Origin: Mesostigma viride
Lineage: Eukaryota > Streptophyta > Mesostigmatophyceae > Mesostigmatales > Mesostigmataceae
DNA: 64,000 nucleotides
NCBI GenBank assembly: GCA_009746045.1
Contig: RPFO01000076.1
Coordinates: 2,926,420 to 2,990,419, forward strand
Reading direction: 5' to 3'
This document shows positions 12,101-21,300 of this stretch, in pieces. Under the pieces are notes generated by a model. It saw nothing but the letters and a program-made list of their open reading frames with translations. It was not told the DNA's origin and did no database searches. A program made the translations under genes and the position numbers. Position 1 is the first letter of the stretch, and each line of letters begins with the position of its first letter.

Positions 12101-15100
12101 CAAAACCCCGACCTACTAAACCAGCCAAATCGCACTGATGAGCCGGCCAGTTTAATCAGGAGGGGACTACTGTTCCGCTCCGTCCTGGCCCCATTTGTTT
12201 CAAAGGGGATCCCCTCCGGTTTGCACAATGGGCCTAGTTTGAGAGGGCAGCAAGGGGGGCAGCACCCCTACAATGGCTATGATGGTAGATACACTGCTAT
12301 GATGGCTTTGATGGTAGATGTACCCCTATGCTGGCGATTATGGCATATATAATGAATGATGGCTATGATGGTGGATACCCCCACGCATGCACGCAACTCA
12401 CATTTGCCCGTGCGGCGTGAACCAGAACACGTCGCTGGAGACAAGCAGCGCTGAGCCCAGCGTGTCGGGGAAGGCCGCGCCACCGCTGCTGTCCTGCGGA
12501 CCCCTCAAGTCAACGAATGTGTGACGTCATTCCCGTCAAGTCAGAGAATGCGGCATCGTGGTCCCATCAGGGCAAGAAACGCGGCATTGTGGTCCCATCA
12601 AGGCAAGAAACGCGGCATCATCTTGCCTCAGTCACCGGTCCAAGCGAATGGCGATCTTTCACCACCAACGCTCTACTAAAACTTTCAAGCAAATAGCAAC
12701 CTTTCATATGCCCAAGCAAGCTTCCTCGCAGCGGCTAGCGTGCGCAGGGTGTACGCACATTGACCGGCGCGGCGCCTACCCCGATGTCCACGTCCTGCAC
12801 CAGCGAGAAGGTGGGGAAAATGAGCACGGTGGCGCCGCGGCTGATCGCTACCACGCCGCCGCCTGCGCCCACGACGGCGACCTGCTGCTCAAAGTCGCTC
12901 GTGTTGGTGTAGCTCACTGGACAGGAAGGGGGGGGGGGGAAGGGTGCAAAAGGGCGAAGGGGGGGCAGGGGCCAGGTAGGGGAATAGGCAGGGGGGGCGT
13001 GGAAAAACAGTCATGCGACGAGGAAATAATATACAGCGAGGGCTGCACGTTCGCTTATGCATGAATCGGGGAGTGACTAGTTGATCAGACGTTTTCGGGC
13101 ACAGATGGGGAACAAATCATGCCCCCCTCTTTCCCCCTATCCCCACATTTAGAGAATAACCAGCAAGTTGATGCGCACAGCCACCAATGTTTGCACAGCC
13201 AACCCCCCTTTTTACGGAGCGGGCGACATCTTGCTAGCTGGCTGGTTGATCAGGCACACCCAAGGAAGAAAGGCTGCCACACACCCCGGATACACCAGTG
13301 CCAGCGACTGTGCTGCGTACGATCAAGCCCGCACCCACGGGAGGGATGCGCGTGCCCGCGAGGTTGGCGCGATCAAGACCCTGTGCACACACGGGAGGGA
13401 TGCGAGTGCCCGCGAGGTTGGTGCGATCAAGACCCTGCGCACACACGGGAGGCTTTCGCGCTACTCACCCAGCGGCAGCGTGTCAAACTGGGCCGACTTG
13501 TTCTGGCCATCCACCGAGACGGTCACGTAGATGGTGGTGTTGGGCGTGAGGCCGCCGATGATGGCCCGCCTCGACTCTCCCTGGTAGACTAACCGCCAGT
13601 CCAGCTGGCTGGCTGATTCCGTCACCTGCACCAGGTGGACGGAGCCAGAGAACCCGACACGAGCGAACTAGGGAGATGATTAAATTTAAAGCAGACATCA
13701 GTATAATAGGGGCAGACGTCAGCTGTCAGGGAATGGCCGCCATGTGCCCATGTCTAATAAGCACCTTGACGGGGCCTTGACCACCGGCACGAGCACCCGC
13801 GAGAATGACATCCTTCAGACATTCGGCAAGCAACACTGCTCCCAGCCTAATCCCTGGCCATGTGCGTGCAGGCGGTCATCCAACACCCTGGCACCCCGTG
13901 CCCTCACAAAGCAACAAAGCACTGCCCGGACTTACTTGTTGCCCAGACCAGCGCCGATTCGAGCCACCCATCTCGAGGGTGTTGCCCATTAATAGATTGT
14001 CGCTGGCCAGACCACAATAGCGGGCGCGTGCAGCGCCGCATGGCAGCGGAACAGGACGTACCCATGTGTCTAAACCATGCAAGCCACCCATCTCTCCGTA
14101 CCACCCACGGTTGCTGACAAAACTCCGACCGAAGCACCGGTAGGGAGGTGCCGCAGGCATCTCACAACCTGTAGGGACTAACTGGCCGCATGCCTCCACT
14201 AGGAGCCCACGGAGCCCTGGATTGACTCATTTGAGCGGCTAGGAAGGACGAACACACAAGGAGGGAGGGACTGGCGAGGCTTCAGGGGAAGCACTGCACA
14301 AGGTGTGACCTGAACAACCCCACTATCAACCGCGCTTTCGGCACGGCATGCATGCGGGGTTCACCTCCCATGTCATACAAGGGCAAGTGGGGACCGCATT
14401 CAGCACACTTGACAATTAGATACTGTGACCATGGGCCACCGCCAGCAGCATGCAGGGGAGAGAAGGCAGAGAACAGGCAGAGAGAAGAAAGAGGTCAGGC
14501 AGAGATAAGGCAGAGGTAAGGCAGATGTAAGGCGGAGATGACACAGAAATAAGGCAGAGATAAGGCAAACAGAAGGCAAACAAGGCAGAGAGAAGGCAGA
14601 GAGAAGGCAGAGAGAAGGCAGAGAGAAGGCTAAGCATGTGCGGCCGAGCGCACCTTGACGACATACTCCACGCCCCCGCACAGGTCGGTGCTGTTGTCGT
14701 CCGGTTGCCAGTAGATGTTGAGCCAGTTGACGCCGCGGTCCGCGTTGGGCGGGCTGATGCGGCAAGGATCTGTGGGCACACATTAAGGCATGGCGCACGA
14801 TGGTTCACACACGGCCCGGTGGCGACAACAAGGCATGTACAACCCATGGGGTGGGTTTGTACACGAGCAAGTATAGATTGGAAGTTAGAAGGGCGGGTAA
14901 TGGGAAGAGAATACAAACACCCGGCCATGACAGAGAACTAGGAATGTTGGCTATGGTAAACAATATGAAGAGCCAGAAACTCCATCCCCGACTTCAAGCG
15001 CGCTTCAGGGTCAACCAGTTGTCATCAGAGCAGGCCCTGCCTAAAAACAAAGGATGGCACAGACGTACGTAGCGTTTGTGACAGGCACCCCACGCAACCC

Positions 15101-18100
15101 CGCCAGTGCCGCTACACACACAATGCACCACAGCCTTTTCTGTCTTTACACAACGGTTCCCGCCCTGCAACGGGAAGGCTACGGCAAGTCCCCGACTGAG
15201 GCAACTGTGGGGAAGTTCTATTTACCTTGGCATCAGTGGCATGGTGCTAACGCCTCGCACGGGAAATAGTAGAAGGTACTTCAGCATCACAAAATCTTCC
15301 AGGAAAATGTTTAAGGGAAACAGCCTCACGGCATGCTTCGCCCCAGGGCATGGAATGACATCCTGAATGCCCGTCCCGCCACCCACCTCGGCACCCATCA
15401 GGTCCCTTGGCCTTGCCGACCTTGTCGACTGGACAATGGCACTCGTACGATCCATCCGTGTTCTCGCAGGTAGCGCTCGCGTGGCACGTGTGCTCACCCA
15501 TGGCGCACTCGTCCACGTCTGATGGCGGCATGCCAGGGCAGGCGAGGGGAGCAGCGCGCAAGGTTAGGCCATCAAGGTTAGCTCATCATGGTGAGGCCAT
15601 CAAGGTTAGGCCATCAAGGTTACGCCATCAAGGTAAGGCCATCAAGGTTAGGCCATCAAGATTAGGCCATCAAGGTTAGGCTATCAAGGTAAGGCCATCA
15701 AGGTTAGGCCATCAAGGTTACGCCATCAAGGTAAGGCCATCAAGGTTAGGCCATCAAGATTAGGCCATCAAGGTTAGGCTATCAAGCTTAGGCCATCAAG
15801 GTTAGGCCATCAAGGTTAGCCCATCAAGGTTAGCCCTTCAACGTCAACTCATCAAGCTTAGCTCATTCAGGTTAGCTCTATATATAGTGATATCGCGCAC
15901 CCGATGGTTATTGACATATCGCACGTCCCCAGTCAATCTAACGGCCTGCGCCCCTGAGCATGGCCATCCCCAACACTATTCCTCAAACCAACCATCACAC
16001 GCTTTCGCTTGCATAAAAAAAACATCATGCCCTTTGTCACGGGTCACGTGGTTTCCAATACGTCGCAAGACAACCAATTAGACTGGTAGGATAATATAGG
16101 CACCCCCTACTCTGTCAAAGTGGGTACCACCGCTTCGCAAGACAACCAATAAGACTGGTAGGATAACGTAGGCACCCCCTACTCTGTCATAGTGGGTACC
16201 ACCGCTTCGCAAGACAACCAATAAGACTAGCAGGATAACATAGGCACTCCCTACTCAGTCATAGTGGGTACCACCGCTTCGCAAGGCGACCAATAAGACT
16301 GGTAGGATGATTTAAGCAGCACCTATTCTCTTCTAGCAGCACCCACCCACGCAGGCGCGTGTGGCGTTCCGCTCGTAGCCGGCCTTGCACTGGCAGACGC
16401 GCCCGCCCGCAAAGGACACGGCGCATGTGCTGCGCGAGCTGCAGGTGGCCGCCACGCCCAGCGTGCACTCCATCGCCGCTGCTCATACATGTGTCGGGGC
16501 ATTGCACACGCGTGGGGGTATCGGGCATGGAAAGAATGAGGTCCCAAAAGATGAGCAAGAAAAGAATTAGGAAAGAAAGGAATGAGAATGAGGAAAGAAA
16601 AGAATGAGAGAAAAAAAAAAATAGAACGAGAGAAAAGAACGAGGACAGGAAAGAATGAGGGGGGAAAAAAAGAATGACGAAAGAGGAAAGAAAAAGTTTG
16701 AGGGAAAAAATAGAATAGGAAAACTACTCCTAGCACAAGCGTGTAGAAAAAGTTTGAGGGAAAAAATAGAATAGGAAAACTACTCCTAGCACAAGCGTGT
16801 ATGTGATATGTTGCATGGCCTTAAGGGGATACAAGAGGGGAAGGAAGGGAGGGAGCAAGTGATGAAGTGTGTGGTTGATACAAAATTAAATGGCCGCCCA
16901 GACAGAGCCCCAAGCCAAAGCTCAGCTTCTCCCAGTAACTGCGAGACCTGAGCAAACTATAACCCCTATGCAACACGCACAATATTCTTTCCCTGTCCAT
17001 TTGCAGCAAATTTACGCCTACTGACTACAAGCACCCATAGCACCCCCTGTGCACTACCTGCATGTGCGCGCTACGTGCATGCCAAGGAGAGCTGCACACA
17101 CCCCTTCCAATTGCACCACGAGCACCCCCCCCCAAAATGCGCCGCAAGCACCTCTTCCCATCGCACCACGAGCAGCAAACGCCCTACCCCATGCAACACT
17201 AGCACCCCCCTTCTACGCACCACGAGCCAACCCAACCCCCCAATGCGTCGCAAGCCACTTACGGGGCGTCGGGCCACCCGCAAGGAACGAGGTGTTGAAC
17301 GACACAATGGGGGGGGTCATGGCTGGGACCGCCGCCTGGTGTTGGGCCACCCACCGATCGCCACGCGCACGCGCGCCAAATATCCACGACGGGGTTGAAA
17401 CACGGGCAAGGCCAGGCGAGCAGGCAGGGTGGAAGGCAAGCACGCAGGCACAGCGTGCACGCAGGGTGGGGGGCAAGCACGCAGGCACAGCAGGCAGGCA
17501 GGATGGGGGGCAAGCACGCAGGCGGAGCGGGCAGGCAGGGTGGGGGCAAGCACGCAGGCACAGCAAGCGGCAACAGCGATCGGTTAGGCGGGATGCACAT
17601 CGATTGATTGATGGTGCCGGGTGCACAGTGTCAGGAGTGAACCGGTGTCCGGGGGAGAGAAAATGTGGACGGGTGGCAGCGGCTAAATCCCCTACTGTTT
17701 TGCCCGCATGGGCAGAGAGGGCGGAACTGGGATAACTGGCTGTTGTAAGTTCTGTTTGTATCCGCAAGGCCAACAGCCCGGCGCGGCTGGTACAGTGCCT
17801 CCTTGTGCGCGCGTCTACATGCTAGTATGTAAACAAGCTACTTTACCTGCATCACGGCTGCCAACTATGACATACAGTAATGATTGGTTTGAATCGTTAC
17901 TTTACCTGCATCACGGCTCCCAACTGTGAAACAAATTAATGATCGGTTTAAATCGTTACTTTACCTGCATCAGGTCTCCCAGCAGGCCCGAGGCGAACTC
18001 CTGGCCCAGCCGCTCGGCGACGCTGTTGGCCTGCGTGTCGCCAAGCACCACCACGTCAAAGACCAGCTTCACGCGCAGAGGGGCGCTGTACTCGTACGAG

Positions 18101-20139
18101 ACCGGGTGCACGCTAGCAGCTGTCACCGCGCCCGTTGTGGCGGCCAGCACGCTTGCCATGGCCAGCGCGACTGCATTCGTTAAGTTCCCCTCCGAGATGC
18201 CGTCCACCACAAACTCCACGCGAATGCGGCTGCGCAGCACCGCGGGAGGAGGGGGCGGCGAGGGGGGGGGGGGGGGGGTGCAGCGGGGCACTCGGCGTGT
18301 GTGGCGGGGGCGCCAGTGGTGACCGGGGGGGGGCCGTGGTGTGGGTGGGCGCCTCGGGGGAGAGCCTGGCGGGAAAGGCGGGATGGAGGGGAGCCCTGGA
18401 GCAGGGGGGTGCGGCGGGCTGGGTGGGCTGGGAGGGAGCAGGGGTGGTGGCGGCGGTGGGTGGGGAGATTGTGGCGGTGGCGGTGGATGCGGTGGCATGG
18501 GTGGCTCGAAAGGAGACGGGGGTGGTGGCGGCGGGGGTGGGGGAGAGGAAGGTGGCAAGGGAGGCGGTGGCACCGGGGGTGGAGATGGCGGTGATGAAGG
18601 GGACTCCGGAGGTGGTGGTGGGGGGGGGGGACGTGGTGGAGTCCCCGGCGGTGGACTTGAAGGCGGGGGCAAAGGCGTGGAGGGCGGGGGCAAAGGCGTG
18701 GAGGGCGGGGGCTGCGGCAGCATGGGGGGAGGAGGAAGGAAGGATGGGGGCGGAGAAGAAGGGATCAAGGGAGCGGGTGGGGGAGGAGCCTTGGGAGGTG
18801 GCAAGGCGGGCGGTGGCAGTGGCAGGTGAGGTGGCGGCCCAGGGTGAGCCGGTGGAGGCACGGACGGCGAGGGGGGGCTGGGTGTCATGGGGGAAGCAGG
18901 TGGCGGCGATGGCGAGGCCGGTGGGCTGGGGGCTGGGGGGGAAGGGAATGGCGGAACCGGACTGGCAGGACTACCCGGAGTGGTTGGTGAAGGTGGGGGG
19001 GGCTGCGGCGTGGCTAGCAACGGTGGTGAAGGAGGACCTGGCTGTGGTGGTGATGGCGGCGGGGAGGGCGACAGTGGCTGCGGAGGTGGTGGGTTGGGGA
19101 TTGGCGGGGGAGGCGACGGCGGCGAGGGGGGCGGCGGGGGGGGCGGCACGCCAGGTGGCGGCGAGGCAGCTGCTGACACGCTCACGTGTACGAAAGGGGC
19201 ATAAGGTGGCACGGAGAGTTTGGAACGCAAAATATAATAGATTATACCACATGCTAAGAGAGTCATCGTTGATAACCAAGGGACGCGGCAAGTCATTGCC
19301 AGGGCAGGCAGGCTAGGGTGACCCCGAGCCATCAAGGCATTCTTGTGTGTTACAGGCCAGCAGGGGCACGTGTGATTAAGAACAGGGTGTGCTGTGCAAC
19401 AGGTAGAGCCATGGATACATGCAGCGGAGTACAGGGTGCGCTGCTCAACAAATAGAGTATTTGATAGAGATAGTGAAGTACAGGGCGTGCTGCTTGGGTA
19501 CTCGTCTCCCCATGTCAACAAAGCATCACCGTGTCAGCAACACGCCAAAATGTCAGCATGCCACCACCATGCCAGCAACACGCGACCATGTCAACAACAA
19601 GCCTCCATGTCAGCAATGCCAGCACCGCAAGGCAAAAAGCGAAGGGAGCGGGTGCGAGGTTGTCCTGGTCAGCACGTGCTGGTGTGGCCGATGCTAGGAA
19701 ACATCTGTGCTGGTTTGGACGAGTTAAAAAAAAGCCATCTGTGTATTGTAAGTCTGTGTTGATGTGTGGGCGGCGTCAGGCAACCTCTGTGCTGGTAAAG
19801 GCACGCACATGCCATTACCTTTGCATGCCGGCTAGGGGAACCGTAGAGGGAAGGGAAGAGTACGTTGAACCACCAGTGGCACCAAACAGCATGTGTTCAA
19901 ATGGTGAAGCAGCAAGGGAGGGAGCAGGGGGGGCCGGGGATCATGGTGGTGGTGGTAGCGGCGGCGGCGGAGGCGGCGGCGGCGGTGCTGGTGGTGGTGG
20001 TGGTGGTGGTGGTGGTGGTGGTGGTGGTGGTGATGGTGGTGATGGTGGTGGTGGTGGTGGTGGTGGTGGTGGTGGTGGTGGTGGTGGTGGTGGTGGTGGT
20101 GGTGGTGGTGGTGGTGGTGGTGGTGGTGGTGGTGGTGGT

Positions 20140-20170
<31 letters not shown>

Positions 20171-21075
20171 GTGGTGGTGGATGACGGTGGCAGCGAAAGT
20201 AGTGAACAGGGGGGCGAAACTCTTACTCCCCACCACACTAGTGGGTGTTGCATGTGCAGGACGCATATGCAGGTCAAAGGGCAGCCAAGCATGGCCTCAG
20301 GCCACAGGCTTGCATCTGCAACAAGGGGACATGTACGCAGCCCATAGGTAGTATGGGTCGTGTGGGTACTGTCTACTCAGCCCATGGGTAGTATGGGTAG
20401 GCAAACAGACGCCGTGAGGAGAGGAGGCATTGGAATCGTACCTTGTGTGCACAGATACGTGGCTTCAACGGTTGCGGACACGTTGATTACAGGGGTCATT
20501 GTGATGAACCCGCTGGGGCTGACAAGCTGTCCCGACACTCCCTTAATCTTCACCGTAAATTGTCCGCCTGAGGAACTTGGATCACGGACAGCTGCGAGCA
20601 GGTTGCTGCTAACGGCGTTCCCAGTTCCAGTGCCTTGTCCGCTCCAGCTAACCACAGCCCCGCTTGTTCCCGCAAAATCCATCCCGCCATCAAACGCTCC
20701 CATCTGCCTATTCAGCACGGACAAGGTATCCACGGCCACAAGAAACTCATTGCCCTGGCCCGGCACGACAAGAAGCGCGGAGGTGTTTGCGGGTACGCTG
20801 ACGGTATAATTTGTCTGAGCAGTGTTTACATTTTCAACTGAGACACTGCCGAGCACGGTAACGGAAAGCCGGATGCTCAGGGCGTCTAGCTTGCCGGCCG
20901 ACTCGTCAAACTTGGGAAAAAGCAGGTCGGCCTCAAGCGGCAGACGCCCACTCGCTTCGAGTACTATGTTGGAGGCCCCAGCCGCGCAATTCAACGCTTG
21001 AACACTCGCTTCCAAAAGCGAGAGCAGCAAAATAATCAAGCTGACAGACGATAATGCCGCCATGGAATTTACCAT
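5836..21075 (-). CDS. Modular type I membrane receptor-like protein (15 exons, 1168 aa)
   Basis: Exons, in order: 21075-20442, 19169-17965, 17335-17263, 16478-16347, 15518-15387, 14769-14654, 13625-13469, 12916-12780, 12493-12402, 11843-11741, 11013-10860, 10028-9947, 8406-8258, 7066-6994, 6103-5836. All introns are GT-AG, every phase matches, and the summed length is 3507 nt ending in TGA. Domains: signal peptide 1-27; choice-of-anchor-E-like region 28-211; Pro-rich stalk 212-523; SEA-like segment 524-637; EGF 640-680; calcium-binding EGF 682-721; fibronectin-III-like 728-820; ZU5-like 825-955; second Pro-rich linker to 978; transmembrane helix about 998-1020; stop-transfer SRRAGKR; basic cytoplasmic tail to 1168. 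The ATG at 21075 has A at -3 and G at +4; an in-frame GTG lies upstream. The protein should sit in the plasma membrane with a wall-spanning glycosylated stalk; ligand and signalling role are unknown. The domain names are from pattern recognition, the exon structure from the sequence. Confidence 0.85.
6994..7066 (-). CDS. Receptor exon 14: cytoplasmic tail
   Basis: Codes residues 1056-1079: PGQGHMELNVQMTSNMPSIA, MTSH. The acceptor is CAGCAG, so splicing at either AG would keep the frame. Donor CCACAA/GTACGT, phase 2. No known motif. Confidence 0.75.
7326..7862. repeat. Intron 13 decamer and AGCAAG arrays
   Basis: AGCAAGAACAAGCA-type repeats (7326-7500), then about 17 copies of GCCAGCAAGG (7506-7666), GTGCGAGCGA units, more AGCAAG units, and an 18-base G run ending near 7860. 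Frame-open on both strands only because of the repeat periodicity. Confidence 0.85.
8258..8406 (-). CDS. Receptor exon 13: transmembrane helix and stop-transfer
   Basis: Codes residues 1006-1055: GVVVLLAIVLLCVCC, SRRAGKRTVTIHPDEGF, VKQQPLLAAVDDGTPGGS. With exon 12 it forms a 23-residue hydrophobic helix followed by a basic cluster, so the C terminus is cytoplasmic. Acceptor GCCCAG, donor GCTCAC/GTGAGT, phase 1. Confidence 0.88.
8459..8575. repeat. GGCAAGGCGAGAAGG repeats
   Basis: Five to six units of about 16 bp (AGAAGGGGCAAGGC) within intron 12. Confidence 0.7.
9200..9946 (-). repeat. 48-51-bp minisatellite built on the exon 12 donor (intron 12)
   Basis: About 14 units. Each contains, on the minus strand, TTTGGGTATGTGCTGCTGTG and TGTGCTTGTGCCTTGTGCTG. 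The real exon 12 end and intron start (ATTGG/GTACGTGCTGCTATG) are the first, diverged unit, so each repeat carries a copy of the splice-donor context. Long hydrophobic ORFs over this array are artefacts. Confidence 0.85.
9947..10028 (-). CDS. Receptor exon 12: juxtamembrane segment
   Basis: Codes residues 979-1005: NDWEDFKDDVKSFLKDPKKV, APVFAAI. A short amphipathic acidic-basic stretch and the first residues of the transmembrane helix. Acceptor CCGCAG, donor ATTGG/GTACGT, phase 2. Confidence 0.85.
10860..11013 (-). CDS. Receptor exon 11: post-ZU5 segment and Pro-rich linker
   Basis: Codes residues 928-978: TQVTSGVTCRDLVCTVLSAS, FSLYVVIALPLP, then PPPPPLPPPP-type repeats. The SFSLYVV ending is what usually closes a ZU5-plus-linker region. 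Acceptor GTTGCAG, donor CTCCCA/GTACGT, phase 1. Confidence 0.82.
11741..11843 (-). CDS. Receptor exon 10: end of ZU5-like module
   Basis: Codes residues 893-927 (IFLNPVMLRLPYQTPPPGRD, WVVVLRRADENATTW). The F-x-x-PV-x-L-x-LPY motif completes the ZU5-like pattern begun in exons 8-9. Acceptor after a long C-rich tract (CCGCAG), donor ACATGG/GTGTGT, phase 0. Confidence 0.85.
12402..12493 (-). CDS. Receptor exon 9: middle of ZU5-like module
   Basis: Codes residues 863-892 (DSSGGAAFPDTLGSALLVSS, DVFWFTPHGQ). FTPHGQ matches the GPHG core of ZU5. Acceptor TCCGCAG, donor CAAAT/GTGAGT, phase 2. Confidence 0.85.
12540..12620. repeat. Short tandem repeat in intron 8
   Basis: About 2.5 units of a 32-bp sequence containing GCAAGAAACGCGGCAT and GTCCCATCA, just upstream of exon 9 in transcript order. 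Confidence 0.6.
12780..12916 (-). CDS. Receptor exon 8: start of ZU5-like module
   Basis: Codes residues 817-862 (VSYTNTSDFEQQVAVVGAGG, VVAISRGATVLIFPTF, SLVQDVDIG). The GGG-V-x5-GATVLIFP pattern is that of a ZU5 first half. Acceptor GTCCAG, donor ATCGGG/GTAGGC, phase 0. Confidence 0.82.
13318..13460. repeat. 56-bp tandem repeat at start of intron 7
   Basis: About 2.5 units containing GGGAGGGATGCGAGTGCCCG and GCGATCAAGACCCTG. It begins less than 20 nt from the exon 7 donor. Confidence 0.75.
13469..13625 (-). CDS. Receptor exon 7: second half of fibronectin-III-like module
   Basis: Codes residues 765-816: VTESASQLDWRLVYQGESRR, IIGGLTPNTTIYVTVSV, DGQNKSAQFDTLPLG. The LTPNTTIYVTVSV stretch is the classic FN3 E-F strand signature (L-x-P-x-T-x-Y-x-x-x-V). 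Acceptor after a pyrimidine-rich tract (GTGCAG), donor CGCTGG/GTGAGT, phase 1. Confidence 0.88.
14456..14636. repeat. AGAGAAGGC-type tandem array in intron 6
   Basis: Roughly 18 units of 9-11 bp (GGCAGAGAGAA and variants), beginning about 15 nt into intron 6 in transcript order, so it sits next to the exon 6 donor. Confidence 0.75.
14654..14769 (-). CDS. Receptor exon 6: first half of fibronectin-III-like module
   Basis: Codes residues 726-764: DPCRISPPNADRGVNWLNIYW, then DLCGGVEYVVK. The Trp in the first strands and the YVVKV motif resemble FN3. Acceptor CCCACAG, donor GTCAAG/GTGCGC, phase 0. Confidence 0.8.
15387..15518 (-). CDS. Receptor exon 5: calcium-binding EGF module
   Basis: Codes residues 682-725. 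DVDECAMGEHTC, then ATCENTDGSYECHC and a final Cys in GPDGC: the DxDE start, the hydroxylation-type Asn and the aromatic before the fifth Cys are hallmarks of EGF_CA. Acceptor CATCAG, donor CCGAG/GTGGGT, phase 1. It is 132 nt long like exon 4, so exons 4 and 5 are symmetric phase 1-1 modules as in animal EGF genes. Confidence 0.92.
15558..15870. repeat. 14-bp minisatellite in intron 4
   Basis: About 20 units of GGTTAGGCCATCAA with variants (TTACG, GTAAG). It lies between the 72-bp array and the acceptor of exon 5. Confidence 0.85.
16081..16340. repeat. 72-bp minisatellite at the start of intron 4
   Basis: About 3.5 units containing GGTACCACCGCTTCGCAAG and ACTGGTAGGATAA. The array starts within the first bases of intron 4 in transcript order; the unit nearest the exon 4 donor is the most diverged. 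Confidence 0.75.
16347..16478 (-). CDS. Receptor exon 4: EGF-like module
   Basis: Codes residues 638-681. Six cysteines in EGF spacing: C-x7-C-x5-C-x9-C-x-C-x11-C (ECTLGVAATC, RSTC, VCQC, KAGYERNATRAC). Acceptor GAGCAG, donor GCGTGG/GTGGGT, phase 1. Splicing to the next exon gives RACVDVDEC, the usual link between consecutive EGF modules. Confidence 0.88.
16686..16800. repeat. 56-bp tandem duplication in intron 3
   Basis: A segment containing AAAAAGTTTGAGGGAAAAAA and ending in CACAAGCGTGTA is present twice, essentially identical. Upstream, 16545-16690 is purine-rich (GAAAGAATGAGGA-type) low complexity. Confidence 0.75.
17263..17335 (-). CDS. Receptor exon 3: end of SEA-like segment
   Basis: 73 nt coding AAVPAMTPPIVSFNTSFLAG then GPTP, with an N-glycosylation sequon (NTS). 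Acceptor CAACACCAG, donor CGCCCC/GTAAGT, phase 1. The clean GTAAGT donor and the phase fit on both sides support it. Confidence 0.8.
17396..17576. repeat. Intron 2 minisatellite
   Basis: About five imperfect units of 30-35 bp around GGCAAGCACGCAGGCACAGC, within intron 2 of the receptor gene and about 60 bp upstream of exon 3 in transcript order. Confidence 0.7.
17830..17975 (-). repeat. Tandem copies of the exon 2 end plus splice donor
   Basis: On the minus strand the exon 2 end (CTGGGAGACCTGATGCAG, then GTAAAG) is followed by two more copies about 60 bp apart: TTGGGAGCCGTGATGCAG/GTAAAG and TTGGCAGCCGTGATGCAG/GTAAAG. The first is preceded by TTTGTTTCACAG and the second by TATGTCATAG, both usable as splice acceptors. 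Each extra copy could therefore act as an 18-nt, phase-0 microexon coding LGAVMQ or LAAVMQ, against LGDLMQ in the exon. Confidence 0.75.
17965..19169 (-). CDS. Receptor exon 2: Pro-rich stalk and SEA-like domain
   Basis: Codes residues 212-613. About 310 residues of SPPPP, PSPP and PPLPP repeats, as in hydroxyproline-rich wall glycoproteins and pherophorins, then a globular stretch beginning RSRIRVEFVVDGISEGNLT and ending GLLGDLMQ with alternating hydrophobic pattern typical of SEA-like modules in algal surface proteins. The acceptor is a tandem CAGCAG, so a one-Ala difference is possible. Donor ATGCAG/GTAAAG, phase 0. The opposite strand gives long Gly-rich ORFs that are only shadows of the Pro codons. 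Confidence 0.85.
19943..20182. repeat. (GGT)n microsatellite in intron 1
   Basis: About 240 bp of GGT/TGG triplets with a few GAT and GCG variants. Poly-Val, poly-Gly and poly-His ORFs over it are artefacts. Confidence 0.95.
20442..21075 (-). CDS. Receptor exon 1: signal peptide and choice-of-anchor-E-like domain
   Basis: Codes residues 1-211. MVNSMAAL is followed by a hydrophobic core (VSLIILLLSLL) and a likely cleavage site ASVQA/LNC. The mature part (LPKFDESAGKLDALSIRLSV in spirit, then a SVENVNTAQ segment and an ITMTPVINVSATVEATYLC end) resembles the bacterial choice-of-anchor E family in motif order and length. That match is from memory and needs a profile search. The donor is CACAAG/GTACGA, phase 1. 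A downstream ATG (21063) would give a slightly shorter signal peptide. Confidence 0.85.
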
Positions 21076-21300
21076 CTTTGATAGCGACGAAAACACCTCT
21101 TTTTCCCGTTATGTACATCGAACCATATCAAGAACGTTTTCTTCGTTCTTGTCTGCATGGAGCTCGTTCTGTAATTTAAAGGTACCAGCTCGCGAGAATA
21201 AAACGGGAAATCATGTATATGGCGGGGAATTGGCGGGCCATTGCAATCCAGCAACCTTTTCCCATCATCGCCTCACAATCGCATTTTTTTAGTGACGCAG
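21076..21300 (-). promoter_or_regulatory. Probable promoter and 5' UTR of the receptor gene
   Basis: Region directly upstream of the ATG at 21075. No clear TATA box close to the start is visible; a TTTAAAT stretch lies about 100 bp upstream at 21175-21182. The start site cannot be fixed from sequence alone. Confidence 0.3.

Noticed and set aside
18135-19316. Plus-strand Gly/Ala/Trp-rich ORFs up to 393 codons
   Set aside because: Antisense shadows of the Pro codons in receptor exon 2, which is supported by splice sites and phases.
19832-20347. Poly-His, poly-Val and poly-Gly ORFs
   Set aside because: Translation of the (GGT)n microsatellite in intron 1.
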